Assembly: GCA_037890055.1 (NCBI GenBank)
Contig: JBBKBD010000037.1
Length of the DNA stretch: 6,311 bases
Source of the DNA: Mediannikoviicoccus sp037890055
GTDB lineage: Bacteria; Bacillota; Clostridia; Tissierellales; Peptoniphilaceae
Reading direction: 5' to 3' (one strand)
The notes below the pieces were generated by a model that worked only from the letters and a program-made list of their open reading frames with translations, was not told where the DNA came from and made no database searches. This document shows, one piece after another, positions 1 to 5,917 of the stretch. The first letter of the stretch is position 1, and each line of letters begins with the position of its first letter. A program made the position numbers and the translations under genes.

Positions 1-26
1 AAAGAAAGCCTTTAGCTTTCTTTTTT
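1..26. terminator. Possible (bidirectional) terminator hairpin at the 3' end of the glycosyltransferase gene
   Basis: AAAGAAAGC (1-9) and GCTTTCTTT (15-23) form a perfect 9-bp stem with loop CTTTA. The glycosyltransferase stop codon (TAA on the minus strand, 14-12) lies in the loop. On the plus strand the stem is followed by TTT. On the minus strand the U-tract would lie beyond the window edge, so it cannot be judged. The stem is AT-rich, so strength is uncertain. Confidence 0.4.
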
Positions 27-947
27 CTTTCCCTTTTTAAGTGTTATTCTATTTATAATAACCGTCCTCATAAATTTATACGCTTCTTTTAGACAAGCTA
101 TTGGTGCTTTTGTAAAGGAAACCAATGAGTATCCAATAAATGAAAGATACTTTTTATTTCTCTTACTTGCCACTGCAAGCACCGCATAGTGCCTCATGTT
201 TATAAATCGAATTTGCTCTTTTGTTAGCAGATGAAAATACTTTTTCTTTTTCTCTTGTAAAATCTTTTCGCCCTTTATTTTATTTCTTCCTGTGGATATG
301 GCTTCGCCCTTATGTCTAAACACCACCACGTCGTACTCGTCAAGATAGCCTATTTTAAATCCATTTTCGATGGCTTTAAGCATCAGGTAAAATTCCTGTC
401 CCATTATGGCTTGGTCAAATCCACCAATCTCTTTAAGCTTCTCCGCCTTAAACATATAGGTAGGTGTCCCAGTGGCGTGGCGCATAATATGATATTTTAA
501 TAGCTCGCTATTTTCAAAGGACCAAATATCGTGGTAGTCCCTTACGTCTATAACGGCGCCCTTTGCATTTTTGATTTCCATATTGGAGAAAATTAAATCA
601 TAGTCATTTTCTTCGATAAACTTAACCTGTTTTGCAACCTTCTCCTCTTTATACATATCATCGTCGTCTAAAAATGTTATGTAATCTCCTGTGGCTTTAA
701 AAATTCCAACATTTCTCGCCAAGGCTCCACCAAGGTTTACCTCATTTTGTATATATATAATTCTGTCGTCATGTAGTTGTTCTATGTATTCTTTAATCTC
801 ATGCCTTCTGTCATAATCTTTAGGAGAGTCATCTATGATAATAATCTCCAAGTTTTCATATGTTTGATTTTGCAAAGATTCTACTGCCCTTTTAATATAT
901 GGAACTTCTCTTTTGCATGTGGGCATTATAACTGAAACTCTCTTCAT
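12..947 (-). CDS. Family 2 glycosyltransferase (GT-A fold)
   Basis: This 311-residue protein probably transfers a sugar from a nucleotide-sugar donor onto a surface glycan or other acceptor at the cytoplasmic face of the membrane. The sequence shows an N-terminal GT-A domain. VSVIMPTCKR (4-13) is the first nucleotide-binding strand, IIIIDDSPKD (35-44) carries the conserved aspartates, NLGGALARNVG (71-81) is the usual GT2 helix, and LDDDDMY (93-99) is the metal-binding DXD region. GGFDQAIMGQEFYLMLKA (175-192) matches the acceptor/catalytic-base region, with E185 as the likely ED-motif acid. The C-terminal third is basic and helical, ending in a lysine-rich tail, with no clear membrane span. 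The start is supported by AAGGGGAGGG (960-951 on the minus strand) three bases from the ATG. The gene has its own promoter after a terminator, so it appears monocistronic within this window. No glycan cluster is visible, so donor and acceptor are unknown. Confidence 0.9.
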   Translation of the reverse strand: MKRVSVIMPTCKREVPYIKRAVESLQNQTYENLEIIIIDDSPKDYDRRHEIKEYIEQLHDDRIIYIQNEVNLGGALARNVGIFKATGDYITFLDDDDMYKEEKVAKQVKFIEENDYDLIFSNMEIKNAKGAVIDVRDYHDIWSFENSELLKYHIMRHATGTPTYMFKAEKLKEIGGFDQAIMGQEFYLMLKAIENGFKIGYLDEYDVVVFRHKGEAISTGRNKIKGEKILQEKKKKYFHLLTKEQIRFINMRHYAVLAVASKRNKKYLSFIGYSLVSFTKAPIACLKEAYKFMRTVIINRITLKKGKKKES

Positions 948-970
948 AGTCCCTCCCCTTTCAAAGTTTA

Positions 971-999
971 ATTATATCAGTTTTTGTAAGCTTTTTCCA
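971..999 (-). promoter_or_regulatory. Promoter of the glycosyltransferase gene
   Basis: On the minus strand TGGAAA (999-994, four of six matches to TTGACA) is separated by 17 bp from a perfect TATAAT (976-971). It lies between the upstream terminator and the strong ribosome site, giving a leader of roughly 17 nt. A second TATAAT further upstream (about 1004-999) would put its -35 inside the terminator hairpin and is less likely. Confidence 0.6.
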
Positions 1000-1019
1000 T
1001 TATATGTTATTTATTCCAC

Positions 1020-1043
1020 AAAAAAACAGGTGCATTGCACCTG
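1020..1043 (-). terminator. Rho-independent terminator of the decarboxylase gene
   Basis: On the minus strand CAGGTGC, loop AAT, GCACCTG is a perfect GC-rich 7-bp stem directly followed by seven T residues (1026-1020). It starts six bases after the decarboxylase TAG stop. This separates decarboxylase transcription from the glycosyltransferase downstream. Confidence 0.9.
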
Positions 1044-1049
1044 CTCTTA

Positions 1050-2483
1050 CTATAAATTCAATTCTTTTATATCATTCTTTATATTTTCCACAACCTCTTT
1101 TATATCTTCCTTTGTTAAACATGGATGGATTGCACAAAATCTTAGTACGGTTTTGCCCCTAAGTTGTGTTGTGTAATAGATTGATTTGTTTCTCTTTGTT
1201 GCCATCTCGGAAAGTTTGTGGTTAATTTCGTTTAGTTCTTCTTCTGAATACTTTTCGTTATAGTATCTAACGTTGATACATGAAAGCATTGCCGGTGAAA
1301 CTATTTCGAAGTAATCTTCTTCTTTAAATAGTTCTTCAAAGTACTTTGCGGATTCAAATCCTGTGTCGATTGCACTTCTCATTCCCTTTAGTCCCACTCT
1401 TTGTAATGTGTACCAAAGTCTCATTCCCCTTGCTGGAGATGTTAGTTCTATACCTATGTCCCAGAAGTTTACTTTTGAGTCATCTGTGGCAACGTCCTTT
1501 AAGTACTCTGGGTTTGCGTTAAAAGTTCTTGTCATTGCAAGTCTATCTTTACAGATAATTGCAGCGCATCCGTATGATTGGAATAGCCACTTATGTCCGT
1601 CCCAGCTTACTGAGTCACTTCGTTCGATTCCTTTAAATAGGTCCTTGTAAGATGAAAGAACTCCCGTTGCCCCATATGCACCGTCAATGTGAAGCCATGA
1701 GTCAAATTCTTCTGCAATGTCTGCCAGTTCGTTTAATGGGTCGATTGAACCTGTGTTTGTAGTTCCTGCAGTTCCTACAATAAGGAATGGAATAAATCCT
1801 TCTTCTTTGTCTTTTTTCATTTGCGCTCTAAGTGCATCAGGTTTTATTCTAAAAAGTTCGTCAGTTTCAACCTTTCTAATATTTTTTAGAGGCACTCCCA
1901 TTATATGAAAGCCCTTTGCAACGGATGAATGGGTTTGGTCTGATATATATACAGTTCCCTTTAATATCTCTTCATCTTTAAGCTTTTCATTTTTTGCAAT
2001 TACCGATGCAGTTAGGTTTGCCATTGATCCACCGGAAACAAATAGTCCGCCAAGTTCTTTGACAGGGTAACCTATGTTTTCTCCCATCCAGTTAATAAGC
2101 CACTTTTGCGCCGTTGCAACACCTTCTGAAAGCACATGGGACCCTCCATATGGAGAGTAGATTGAGTTAATAACTTCTCCCACTATTGACGCTGGTGACA
2201 ATGCCAGTGGTATAAAGGAGAAAAATTTTGGATGACTTTGTTTTGTAGAATATCTATATACAAGATCATGCATCTGGTCGATTACTTCATGGGCATCCCT
2301 TGGTTCTTCTCCAAACTCTATATTTTTAATTTCATCTTCTTTTTCCAAAGGTATGGGATTGTCTATATCAAAATCCCTAATATTCTCTTGATTATCCAGT
2401 AGCCTTGGCATTAAAGTTGCTAATATCTCTTTAGCTTCCTGCCAATCATATAAAATCTCTTTATCATCTCTTTGATTTTCCAT
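1050..2483 (-). CDS. Group II pyridoxal-phosphate-dependent amino acid decarboxylase (AADC-like)
   Basis: This 477-residue cytosolic enzyme belongs to the Pyridoxal_deC family (aromatic amino acid, tyrosine, tryptophan and glutamate decarboxylases), which convert an amino acid to its amine plus CO2. The length is typical. HPKFFSF (84-90) is the substrate-side motif, FVSGGSMANLTA (148-159) binds PLP phosphate, SDQTHSSV (181-188) holds the ring-stacking H185, HIDGAYG (265-271) holds D267 that contacts the pyridine nitrogen, and SWDGHKW holds the Schiff-base lysine K298. After this comes the mobile catalytic loop (about 325-345), where an ungapped alignment by eye to animal AADC puts F340 at the catalytic tyrosine. 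The start is fixed by GGGAGGG five bases upstream. The HerA-like ATPase gene ends 46 bp upstream with no terminator between them, and a TATAAT lies in that gap. The substrate cannot be read from sequence: an aromatic amino acid is a reasonable guess, and no transporter or antiporter gene is nearby to help. Confidence 0.9.
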   Translation of the reverse strand: MENQRDDKEILYDWQEAKEILATLMPRLLDNQENIRDFDIDNPIPLEKEDEIKNIEFGEEPRDAHEVIDQMHDLVYRYSTKQSHPKFFSFIPLALSPASIVGEVINSIYSPYGGSHVLSEGVATAQKWLINWMGENIGYPVKELGGLFVSGGSMANLTASVIAKNEKLKDEEILKGTVYISDQTHSSVAKGFHIMGVPLKNIRKVETDELFRIKPDALRAQMKKDKEEGFIPFLIVGTAGTTNTGSIDPLNELADIAEEFDSWLHIDGAYGATGVLSSYKDLFKGIERSDSVSWDGHKWLFQSYGCAAIICKDRLAMTRTFNANPEYLKDVATDDSKVNFWDIGIELTSPARGMRLWYTLQRVGLKGMRSAIDTGFESAKYFEELFKEEDYFEIVSPAMLSCINVRYYNEKYSEEELNEINHKLSEMATKRNKSIYYTTQLRGKTVLRFCAIHPCLTKEDIKEVVENIKNDIKELNL

Positions 2484-2501
2484 TCTATCCCTCCCAATAG
2501 G

Positions 2502-2510
2502 ATTATACCA
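2502..2510 (-). promoter_or_regulatory. Extended -10 promoter element for the decarboxylase gene
   Basis: On the minus strand TGGTATAAT (2510-2502) is a perfect TATAAT with an extended -10 TG. No good -35 is present: ATGACC lies 15 bp upstream. A start seven bases downstream would fall at about 2495, the first G of the GGGAGGG ribosome site, giving a leader near 12 nt. ACCAC and GTGGT around 2508-2526 form a weak 5-bp inverted repeat overlapping the element. Confidence 0.5.
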
Positions 2511-2529
2511 CTACTACTGTGTGGTCATT

Positions 2530-4050
2530 CTATCTATTCTTTCTTTTAAAGGAGCCTAAGATACCCCTTGCCATCTCTCTACCGATTTGCCTTGTAAAGG
2601 CTCCAAGGATTGAGTTAACAGTCTTGTCAACGTATTTATACTTTTCTCGTCTTTCACGTTCTTCCTGCTTGCGGATTTTTTCAGCTTCCTTTTCCATCTT
2701 TTCAATTTCTTTTCTATCAAGCTCCTCTTGTTTTCTTCTCTCCTCTTCAAGCTGAGCTTGTTTTTGTTCCTCTTCCTCTTTCTTTACCTTGTCAGATAAG
2801 ATTTCATAGGCTGAGACTCTGTCTATGGTCTCCCTATATTTTTCAAAAATTTCAGAGTTTGAAACAATATATTGTAAATCAGAAGAAGATATTACATCAA
2901 AGGAGCTATGCGGTGGTCTGATAATAACCTTCTGTGCTTCCGTTGGAATATTTTTTTCGTCAAGGGTTTGTATAACCGCTTCACCAACACCAAGGTTTAA
3001 TATCTCATCCATGGTATCAAAGCCATCTCTTTGTCGTAGAGACTCTGAAATAACCTTCACCGCCTTTGCTTCCTTTGGCGAAAAGGCCCTAAGTTGATGA
3101 ATAATCTTTGTACCAAGTTGTGCAGAAATTTCATTTGGAATATCAAGTGGGTTTTGAGTTATAAAGAACACACCAACCCCCTTTGAACGAATTAACCTAA
3201 CAACAGTTACAATCTTTTCCAGTAAATTCTTAGAAATATTATTAAAAATTAAATGGGCTTCATCAAAGAAAAATACCATAACAGGTTTTTCCGGATTACC
3301 AACTTCAGGAAGTATTTCAAAAAGCTCCGAGAAAAGATAAATTAAAAATGCACAGTATAACCTTGGCTTTTTCATAAGCCTTTTGCTATTAAGTATATTA
3401 ACAAATCCATTTCCAAGTTCGTCCTTTGTTAAAAAGTCATTTATATCAATTGCAGTTTCACCGAAGAACTCATTCGCTCCCTCATCCTCAAGCACAAGAA
3501 GCTTTCTTTGAATAGCCGCAATGGACGAAGGTGAAATATTTCCATACTTTTCAGAAATCTCTTTAGAATTTCTTCTTAAGTGGTCAAGCATTTGAGTTAA
3601 ATCTTTGAAGTCCAAAAGTAAAAGCCCTTCCTCATCGGCAACCCTAAACAAAACATTTAAAACGCCTTCTTGAGTTTCATTTAGTTCAAGCACTTCAGAT
3701 AAAAGCACAGGACCAAACTGCGACACAGTAACCCTAAGAGGAATCCCTTCTTCCTTATATATGTCCCAAACATTAATAGGATAGTTTCTATATTCAAAGT
3801 TAGATAAACCTAAAGCCTGTAATCTTTCATTTATCTTTTCACTGGCAGAACCAACCTTAGAAAGATTAATAATATCTCCCTTAACATCACTTATAAAAGT
3901 TGGCACACCAAGGCTCGAAAGCTCTTCACAAAGAACCTTTACAGTAACGGTCTTTCCACTGCCCGTTGCCCCAGAGATAACACCATGCTGGTTTAGTTTG
4001 TCACTTCGTATATTAAAGTTGTTTTTTCCCTTACCTAAATATAATTCCAT
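2530..4050 (-). CDS. HerA/FtsK-type ATPase, DUF853 family (YjgR-like)
   Basis: This is a roughly 506-residue cytosolic P-loop ATPase of the HerA/FtsK class; the cellular role of the DUF853 branch (E. coli YjgR type) is not established. The start of the ATPase domain closely follows YjgR: HGVISGATGSGKT with Walker A GATGSGKT (27-34), then GVPTFISDVKGD (48-59). Walker B is VMVFFFDEAH (257-266), and FFITQNP (295-301) is the polar sensor strand. Residues about 422-470 are a long charged coiled coil rich in E, K and R. The tail RQIGREMARGILGSFKRKNR is a family-typical ending made basic here. Two starts are possible: 4062 (adds MGII) and 4050. I prefer 4050 because AAAGGATGGGG precedes it at usable spacing, whereas the 4062 ATG abuts AAAGG. 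No NurA, nuclease or SIR2 partner is adjacent, so neither a HerA-NurA repair pair nor a defence operon is indicated. Confidence 0.88.
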   Translation of the reverse strand: MELYLGKGKNNFNIRSDKLNQHGVISGATGSGKTVTVKVLCEELSSLGVPTFISDVKGDIINLSKVGSASEKINERLQALGLSNFEYRNYPINVWDIYKEEGIPLRVTVSQFGPVLLSEVLELNETQEGVLNVLFRVADEEGLLLLDFKDLTQMLDHLRRNSKEISEKYGNISPSSIAAIQRKLLVLEDEGANEFFGETAIDINDFLTKDELGNGFVNILNSKRLMKKPRLYCAFLIYLFSELFEILPEVGNPEKPVMVFFFDEAHLIFNNISKNLLEKIVTVVRLIRSKGVGVFFITQNPLDIPNEISAQLGTKIIHQLRAFSPKEAKAVKVISESLRQRDGFDTMDEILNLGVGEAVIQTLDEKNIPTEAQKVIIRPPHSSFDVISSSDLQYIVSNSEIFEKYRETIDRVSAYEILSDKVKKEEEEQKQAQLEEERRKQEELDRKEIEKMEKEAEKIRKQEERERREKYKYVDKTVNSILGAFTRQIGREMARGILGSFKRKNR

Positions 4051-4073
4051 AATAATCCCCATCCTTTAGGAAT

Positions 4074-4079
4074 ATTATA
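4074..4079 (-). promoter_or_regulatory. -10 element for the HerA-like ATPase gene
   Basis: A perfect TATAAT reads on the minus strand at 4079-4074. Starting seven bases downstream (about 4067), the mRNA would begin AAAGGATGGGG and reach the 4050 ATG after about 17 nt. The 4062 ATG would have only five leader bases, which supports the shorter start. The -35 region is poor (TTTCCC at 16 bp spacing). Confidence 0.45.
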
Positions 4080-4104
4080 TCATTAAAAATGAAGAGGGAA
4101 AGAT

Positions 4105-4130
4105 AAAAAACTTTCTATGAAAAGTTTTTT
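4105..4130. terminator. AT-only hairpin with terminator-like T runs upstream of the ATPase gene
   Basis: AAAAAACTTT (4105-4114), loop CTATGA, AAAGTTTTTT (4121-4130) is a perfect 10-bp stem that ends in six Ts on either strand. AAAGTTTTTT is repeated at 4135-4144. With one G-C pair the stem is weak. It could insulate the ATPase promoter from transcription coming leftward out of the IS/repeat region, or it could simply be AT-rich palindrome. Confidence 0.35.
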
Positions 4131-4159
4131 GATTAAAGTTTTTTATTTGATTTTGTTTT

Positions 4160-4176
4160 GTAGGTCTGTAACCTAC
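4160..4176. repeat. GTAGGT..ACCTAC palindrome
   Basis: GTAGGTCTGTAACCTAC is a 6-bp perfect stem with a 5-base loop. Related 16-17 bp palindromes occur on the other side of the IS at 6140-6156 and 6265-6280. A plus-strand TATAAT follows at 4189-4194 with only a weak -35 (CTGTAA, 4166-4171), so a promoter reading toward the IS is possible but not well supported. Confidence 0.5.
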
Positions 4177-4212
4177 TTCCTATTTATTTATAATATGTTT
4201 ATTCGTTTAACA

Positions 4213-4232
4213 AAGGGGAGAACTAAGAAACC
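4213..4232 (+). repeat. Left arm of the palindrome split by the insertion sequence
   Basis: AAGGGGAGAAC (4213-4223) and AGAAACC (4226-4232) are the reverse complements of GTTCTCCCCTT (5739-5749) and GGTTTCT (5729-5735) on the far side of the IS. Joined across one GGT, the pre-insertion site is an 18-bp stem with a 2/3-base internal loop and a 9-base apical loop (4233-4241). Confidence 0.8.
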
Positions 4233-4241
4233 TTTTCGTAT

Positions 4242-4244
4242 GGT
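4242..4244. repeat. Left 3-bp target site duplication (GGT)
   Basis: GGT immediately precedes the TGTACTG tip of the element and matches GGT at 5729-5731 just after its CAGTACA tip. Three-base duplications are usual for IS3-family IS150-type elements. In the restored palindrome GGT is the top of the right stem arm. Confidence 0.75.
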
Positions 4245-4269
4245 TGTACTGCACCCATAAATCCGGACA
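4245..4269 (+). repeat. Left terminal inverted repeat (IRL)
   Basis: The 25 bases beginning TGTACTG and ending CGGACA match the reverse complement of 5704-5728 at 20 of 25 positions. Seven bases at the tip and six at the inner end match without a break, and the mismatches are in the middle. Confidence 0.9.
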
Positions 4270-4285
4270 CATAAAGGAGAAATTT

Positions 4286-4828
4286 ATGAAACAATACAGT
4301 CCGGATTTTAAAGTAAAAGTAATTAAAGAATATCTATCAGGTAAATATGGAGGAATTGATAGAGTAGCAAGAAGAAATAACATTTCCGCAACAAACTTAA
4401 CCAACTGGATATCACATTATGAAATGTTTGGATTAGACCACTTCTTTAAAAAGAAGGAAAAAACTAAATACACTAGGGAATTTAAAGCGCATGTTATACA
4501 ATATAAACAAGATCACAATTTAACTCACTCTGAAACCACCAAACTCTTTAAACTTTCAAGTCACAGTTTAGTGCAAAAATGGGAGAAAAGTGGTATCAAA
4601 GGAGAATATTCTAAGAAAGGCAACGCTTTAAATCCAATGATTAACAACGAAAAACAAAACCCAAAAAAGAAACTTAACGAAACTGAAGCTGAAGAACTTC
4701 TTCGCCTAAGAGAAGAAAATAAAAAACTTACTGAAGAATTAAGACTTTCAAACATGAAGATGGAATATGAAAAAAAGTTGCAAGCTTTGCTTTTAGAGGA
4801 AGAGTTAAAAGCAAAGCAAAGACAATAG
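4286..4828 (+). CDS. IS150-type OrfA (InsJ-like helix-turn-helix protein)
   Basis: OrfA is 180 residues, close to E. coli InsJ (about 173). Alone it acts as a DNA-binding regulator; fused to OrfB by frameshifting it supplies terminal-repeat binding to the transposase. Two helix-turn-helix segments are visible: residues about 5-45 (YSPDFKVKVIKEYL..GGIDRVARRNNISATNLTNWI) and about 61-103 (YTREFKAHVIQYK..TKLFKLSSHSLVQKWEK). A lysine/asparagine linker follows, then a leucine-zipper coiled coil from about 130 (EAEELLRLREENKKLTEELRLS) for multimerisation. I chose the ATG at 4286 because AAAGGAG sits six bases upstream; the frame is open back to a TTG at 4244, outside the IS tip, which has no ribosome site. 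The C-terminus overlaps the frameshift stem and the orfB frame. Confidence 0.93.
   Translation: MKQYSPDFKVKVIKEYLSGKYGGIDRVARRNNISATNLTNWISHYEMFGLDHFFKKKEKTKYTREFKAHVIQYKQDHNLTHSETTKLFKLSSHSLVQKWEKSGIKGEYSKKGNALNPMINNEKQNPKKKLNETEAEELLRLREENKKLTEELRLSNMKMEYEKKLQALLLEEELKAKQRQ
4771..4817 (+). promoter_or_regulatory. Programmed -1 ribosomal frameshift signal
   Basis: The heptamer A AAA AAG (4771-4777) is in the X XXY YYZ phase of the orfA frame (GAA AAA AAG). After a 6-nt spacer, GCTTTGCTTTT (4784-4794) pairs perfectly with AAAAGCAAAGC (4807-4817), an 11-bp stem that an A-U and a G-U pair can lengthen. A -1 slip enters the orfB frame, which is open from the stop at 4768-4770 onward. This is the arrangement known from IS150 and other IS3 elements. 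Confidence 0.92.
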
Positions 4829-5688
4829 CAATATTATCTCTTCTAAAAGAATACAAAAATACAACAGTATCAGAGTGGCTTAAAATAGCAGAACTACCAA
4901 AATCATCTTTCTATGAATGGAAAAATAAATTAGAAAACTCAGAAGATAAAGATAAACACATAAAAGAGAAAATACTAGAAATTAGTAGTGAAACTGAAAG
5001 AAGATATGGATATAGAAGGATGACAATAGAATTAAGAAAAGATGGATTAATCGTTAACCATAAAAAAGTTCTTAGATTGATGAGACTTTTAAATGTACTA
5101 TCTAAAAAATTTAGAACTAAAACAGCTAAATTTAACTCATACCAAGGAACAAAAGGTAAAGTAGCTGATAACATCGTAAACAGAGACTTTGAAAGAGATA
5201 AGCCAAATGAGTTATTCTTAAGCGACATAACAGAATTTAGAATACACAAAACACAAGAAAGACTTTACCTTTCGCCAATACTAGATGCCTTTAATGGTGA
5301 AGTAACGTCCTATAGAATAGGAAGAAGACCTACACAAGATATATCAAGTGAAGCACTAAGAGAAGCTCTTAGTAAAGTAGATGACAAAAGCGGCTTGATT
5401 GTTCATACAGATCAAGGTATACACTATCAAATAGATAGTTGGGTTAATCAATTAGAAGAAGCAAATGTAATACAGAGCATGTCTAGAAAAGGGAATTGTC
5501 TAGACAATTCCCCGATGGAAAATCTATTTAGTATAATCAAACAAGAAATGTTTTATGGTGAGACTTTTAATTCATATGATGAATTAAAGCAAGCTTTAGA
5601 AAAATATATCAAATGGTACAATGAAGATAGAATTAAAGAGAAATTAAATGGACTTTCGCCTGTAGAGTATAGGCTAAGGTCTGCTTAA
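4777..5688 (+). CDS. IS150-type OrfB, DDE transposase catalytic domain (read as OrfAB fusion)
   Basis: OrfB provides the RNase H-like integrase core that cuts and joins the IS ends by the IS3 copy-out, figure-of-eight/circle route. It is entered by -1 frameshifting, giving 164 OrfA residues plus 303 OrfB residues (about 467). The first in-frame ATG (5020) lies inside the conserved RRYGYRRMTIELR segment, so starting there would truncate the protein. Order: an HTH-like region (TTVSEWLKIAELPKSSFYEWK), the RYGYRR/NHKKVLRLM pre-core motif, then the core with D in LSDITEF (codon 5224), D in HTDQGIHYQ (codon 5410) and E in CLDNSPMENLF (codon 5518). The last two are separated by 35 residues, the diagnostic DD(35)E. 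SMSRKGNCLDN and the C-terminal YIKWYNEDRIKEKLNGLSPVEYR closely match E. coli InsK. All catalytic residues are present, so it is likely functional. Confidence 0.93.
   Translation, partial: VASFAFRGRVKSKAKTIAILSLLKEYKNTTVSEWLKIAELPKSSFYEWKNKLENSEDKDKHIKEKILEISSETERRYGYRRMTIELRKDGLIVNHKKVLRLMRLLNVLSKKFRTKTAKFNSYQGTKGKVADNIVNRDFERDKPNELFLSDITEFRIHKTQERLYLSPILDAFNGEVTSYRIGRRPTQDISSEALREALSKVDDKSGLIVHTDQGIHYQIDSWVNQLEEANVIQSMSRKGNCLDNSPMENLFSIIKQEMFYGETFNSYDELKQALEKYIKWYNEDRIKEKLNGLSPVEYRLRSA
5491..5512. repeat. Perfect 22-bp palindrome inside orfB
   Basis: The bases from GGGAATTGTC through GACAATTCCC read the same on both strands with no mismatch (centre between 5501 and 5502). As RNA it gives an 8-bp stem with a UCUAGA loop. 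It encodes the conserved transposase segment GNCLDNS just before the catalytic glutamate, so protein constraint may explain part of it. Confidence 0.8.
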
Positions 5689-5703
5689 AATATAAAAAAT
5701 AGT

Positions 5704-5728
5704 TGTCCGTGTTTTGGGGTTCAGTACA
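5704..5728 (-). repeat. Right terminal inverted repeat (IRR)
   Basis: The 25 bases from TGTCCG to CAGTACA are the imperfect inverted partner of 4245-4269 (20 of 25). The inner end begins 15 bases after the orfB stop, leaving little non-coding DNA at this end. Confidence 0.9.
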
Positions 5729-5749
5729 GGTTTCTAACGTTCTCCCCTT
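5729..5749 (-). repeat. Right target duplication (GGT) and right arm of the split palindrome
   Basis: GGT (5729-5731) duplicates 4242-4244. GGTTTCT (5729-5735) and GTTCTCCCCTT (5739-5749) are reverse complements of the left arm at 4213-4232, separated by AAC where the left arm has TA. Confidence 0.8.
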
Positions 5750-5779
5750 GAAATCCCCTCTTCCTTACCTTCCAAACGA

Positions 5780-5800
5780 TTCAGGACTGGCCGTCCTGAA
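5780..5800. repeat. TTCAGGAC..GTCCTGAA hairpin
   Basis: This is a perfect 8-bp stem (5780-5787 with 5793-5800) and a TGGCC loop. It is GC-richer than its surroundings. No T run follows on the plus strand, so it is not a convincing terminator. Confidence 0.6.
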
Positions 5801-5817
5801 AACCTGCTTAGTGAGAT

Positions 5818-5843
5818 GAAGAAAATCTTGTTGGATTTTCTTC
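5818..5843 (+). repeat. 26-nt hairpin, copy 1 (loop TTGTTG)
   Basis: Arms GAAGAAAATC (5818-5827) and GATTTTCTTC (5834-5843) form a perfect 10-bp stem around loop TTGTTG. TATTTTT follows, so it could also act as a weak plus-strand terminator. Its reverse complement matches the hairpin at 6015-6040 at 24 of 26 positions. The preceding bases are GTGAGAT, one of several GAGAT boxes in this block. Confidence 0.75.
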
Positions 5844-5917
5844 TATTTTTAATATCATACTTCGAACACTATTGGATTATTAAATTTATTCTGTTCCTCT
5901 AACATATACTTAGTATG

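Larger units (their letters stand above)
4245..5728 (+). mobile_element. Complete IS3-family (IS150-group) insertion sequence, 1484 bp
   Basis: The element has all the parts of a working IS150-type unit: 25-bp terminal repeats with TG...CA tips, a 3-bp GGT duplication, overlapping orfA and orfB in 0 and -1 frames, an A AAA AAG slip site with a downstream stem, and a transposase with the D, D and E residues in place. The length fits the group, in which IS150 itself is about 1.44 kb. No stops, frameshifts or deletions are seen, so it may be active or recently arrived. It carries no passenger gene. It lies between the ATPase promoter region and the repeat block, within a palindrome, so its arrival broke no protein gene visible here. 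Confidence 0.95.

Noticed and set aside
2530..4050. HerA-based defence or HerA-NurA repair operon
   Set aside because: The Walker and flanking motifs fit the DUF853/YjgR branch, and the neighbours are a decarboxylase and an IS, with no nuclease, SIR2 or NurA partner.
12..4050. A single operon with a shared pathway for the three minus-strand genes
   Set aside because: A strong terminator at 1020-1043 and separate TATAAT boxes argue against one unit, and the products have no known common pathway.
4244..4285. TTG start for orfA at 4244, adding 14 residues
   Set aside because: The codon straddles the IS tip and has no ribosome site, whereas the ATG at 4286 has AAAGGAG at ideal spacing.
4911..5249. 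112-residue minus-strand frame within the IS
   Set aside because: It is antisense to the well-conserved transposase frame, lacks a ribosome site and is hydrophobic low-complexity, as expected of a shadow of A-rich coding DNA.
5855..5905. Minus-strand 16-residue frame MLEEQNKFNNPIVFEV
   Set aside because: The composition is plausible for protein, but there is no ribosome site and the frame is too short to judge; I would reconsider it only if conserved copies exist.
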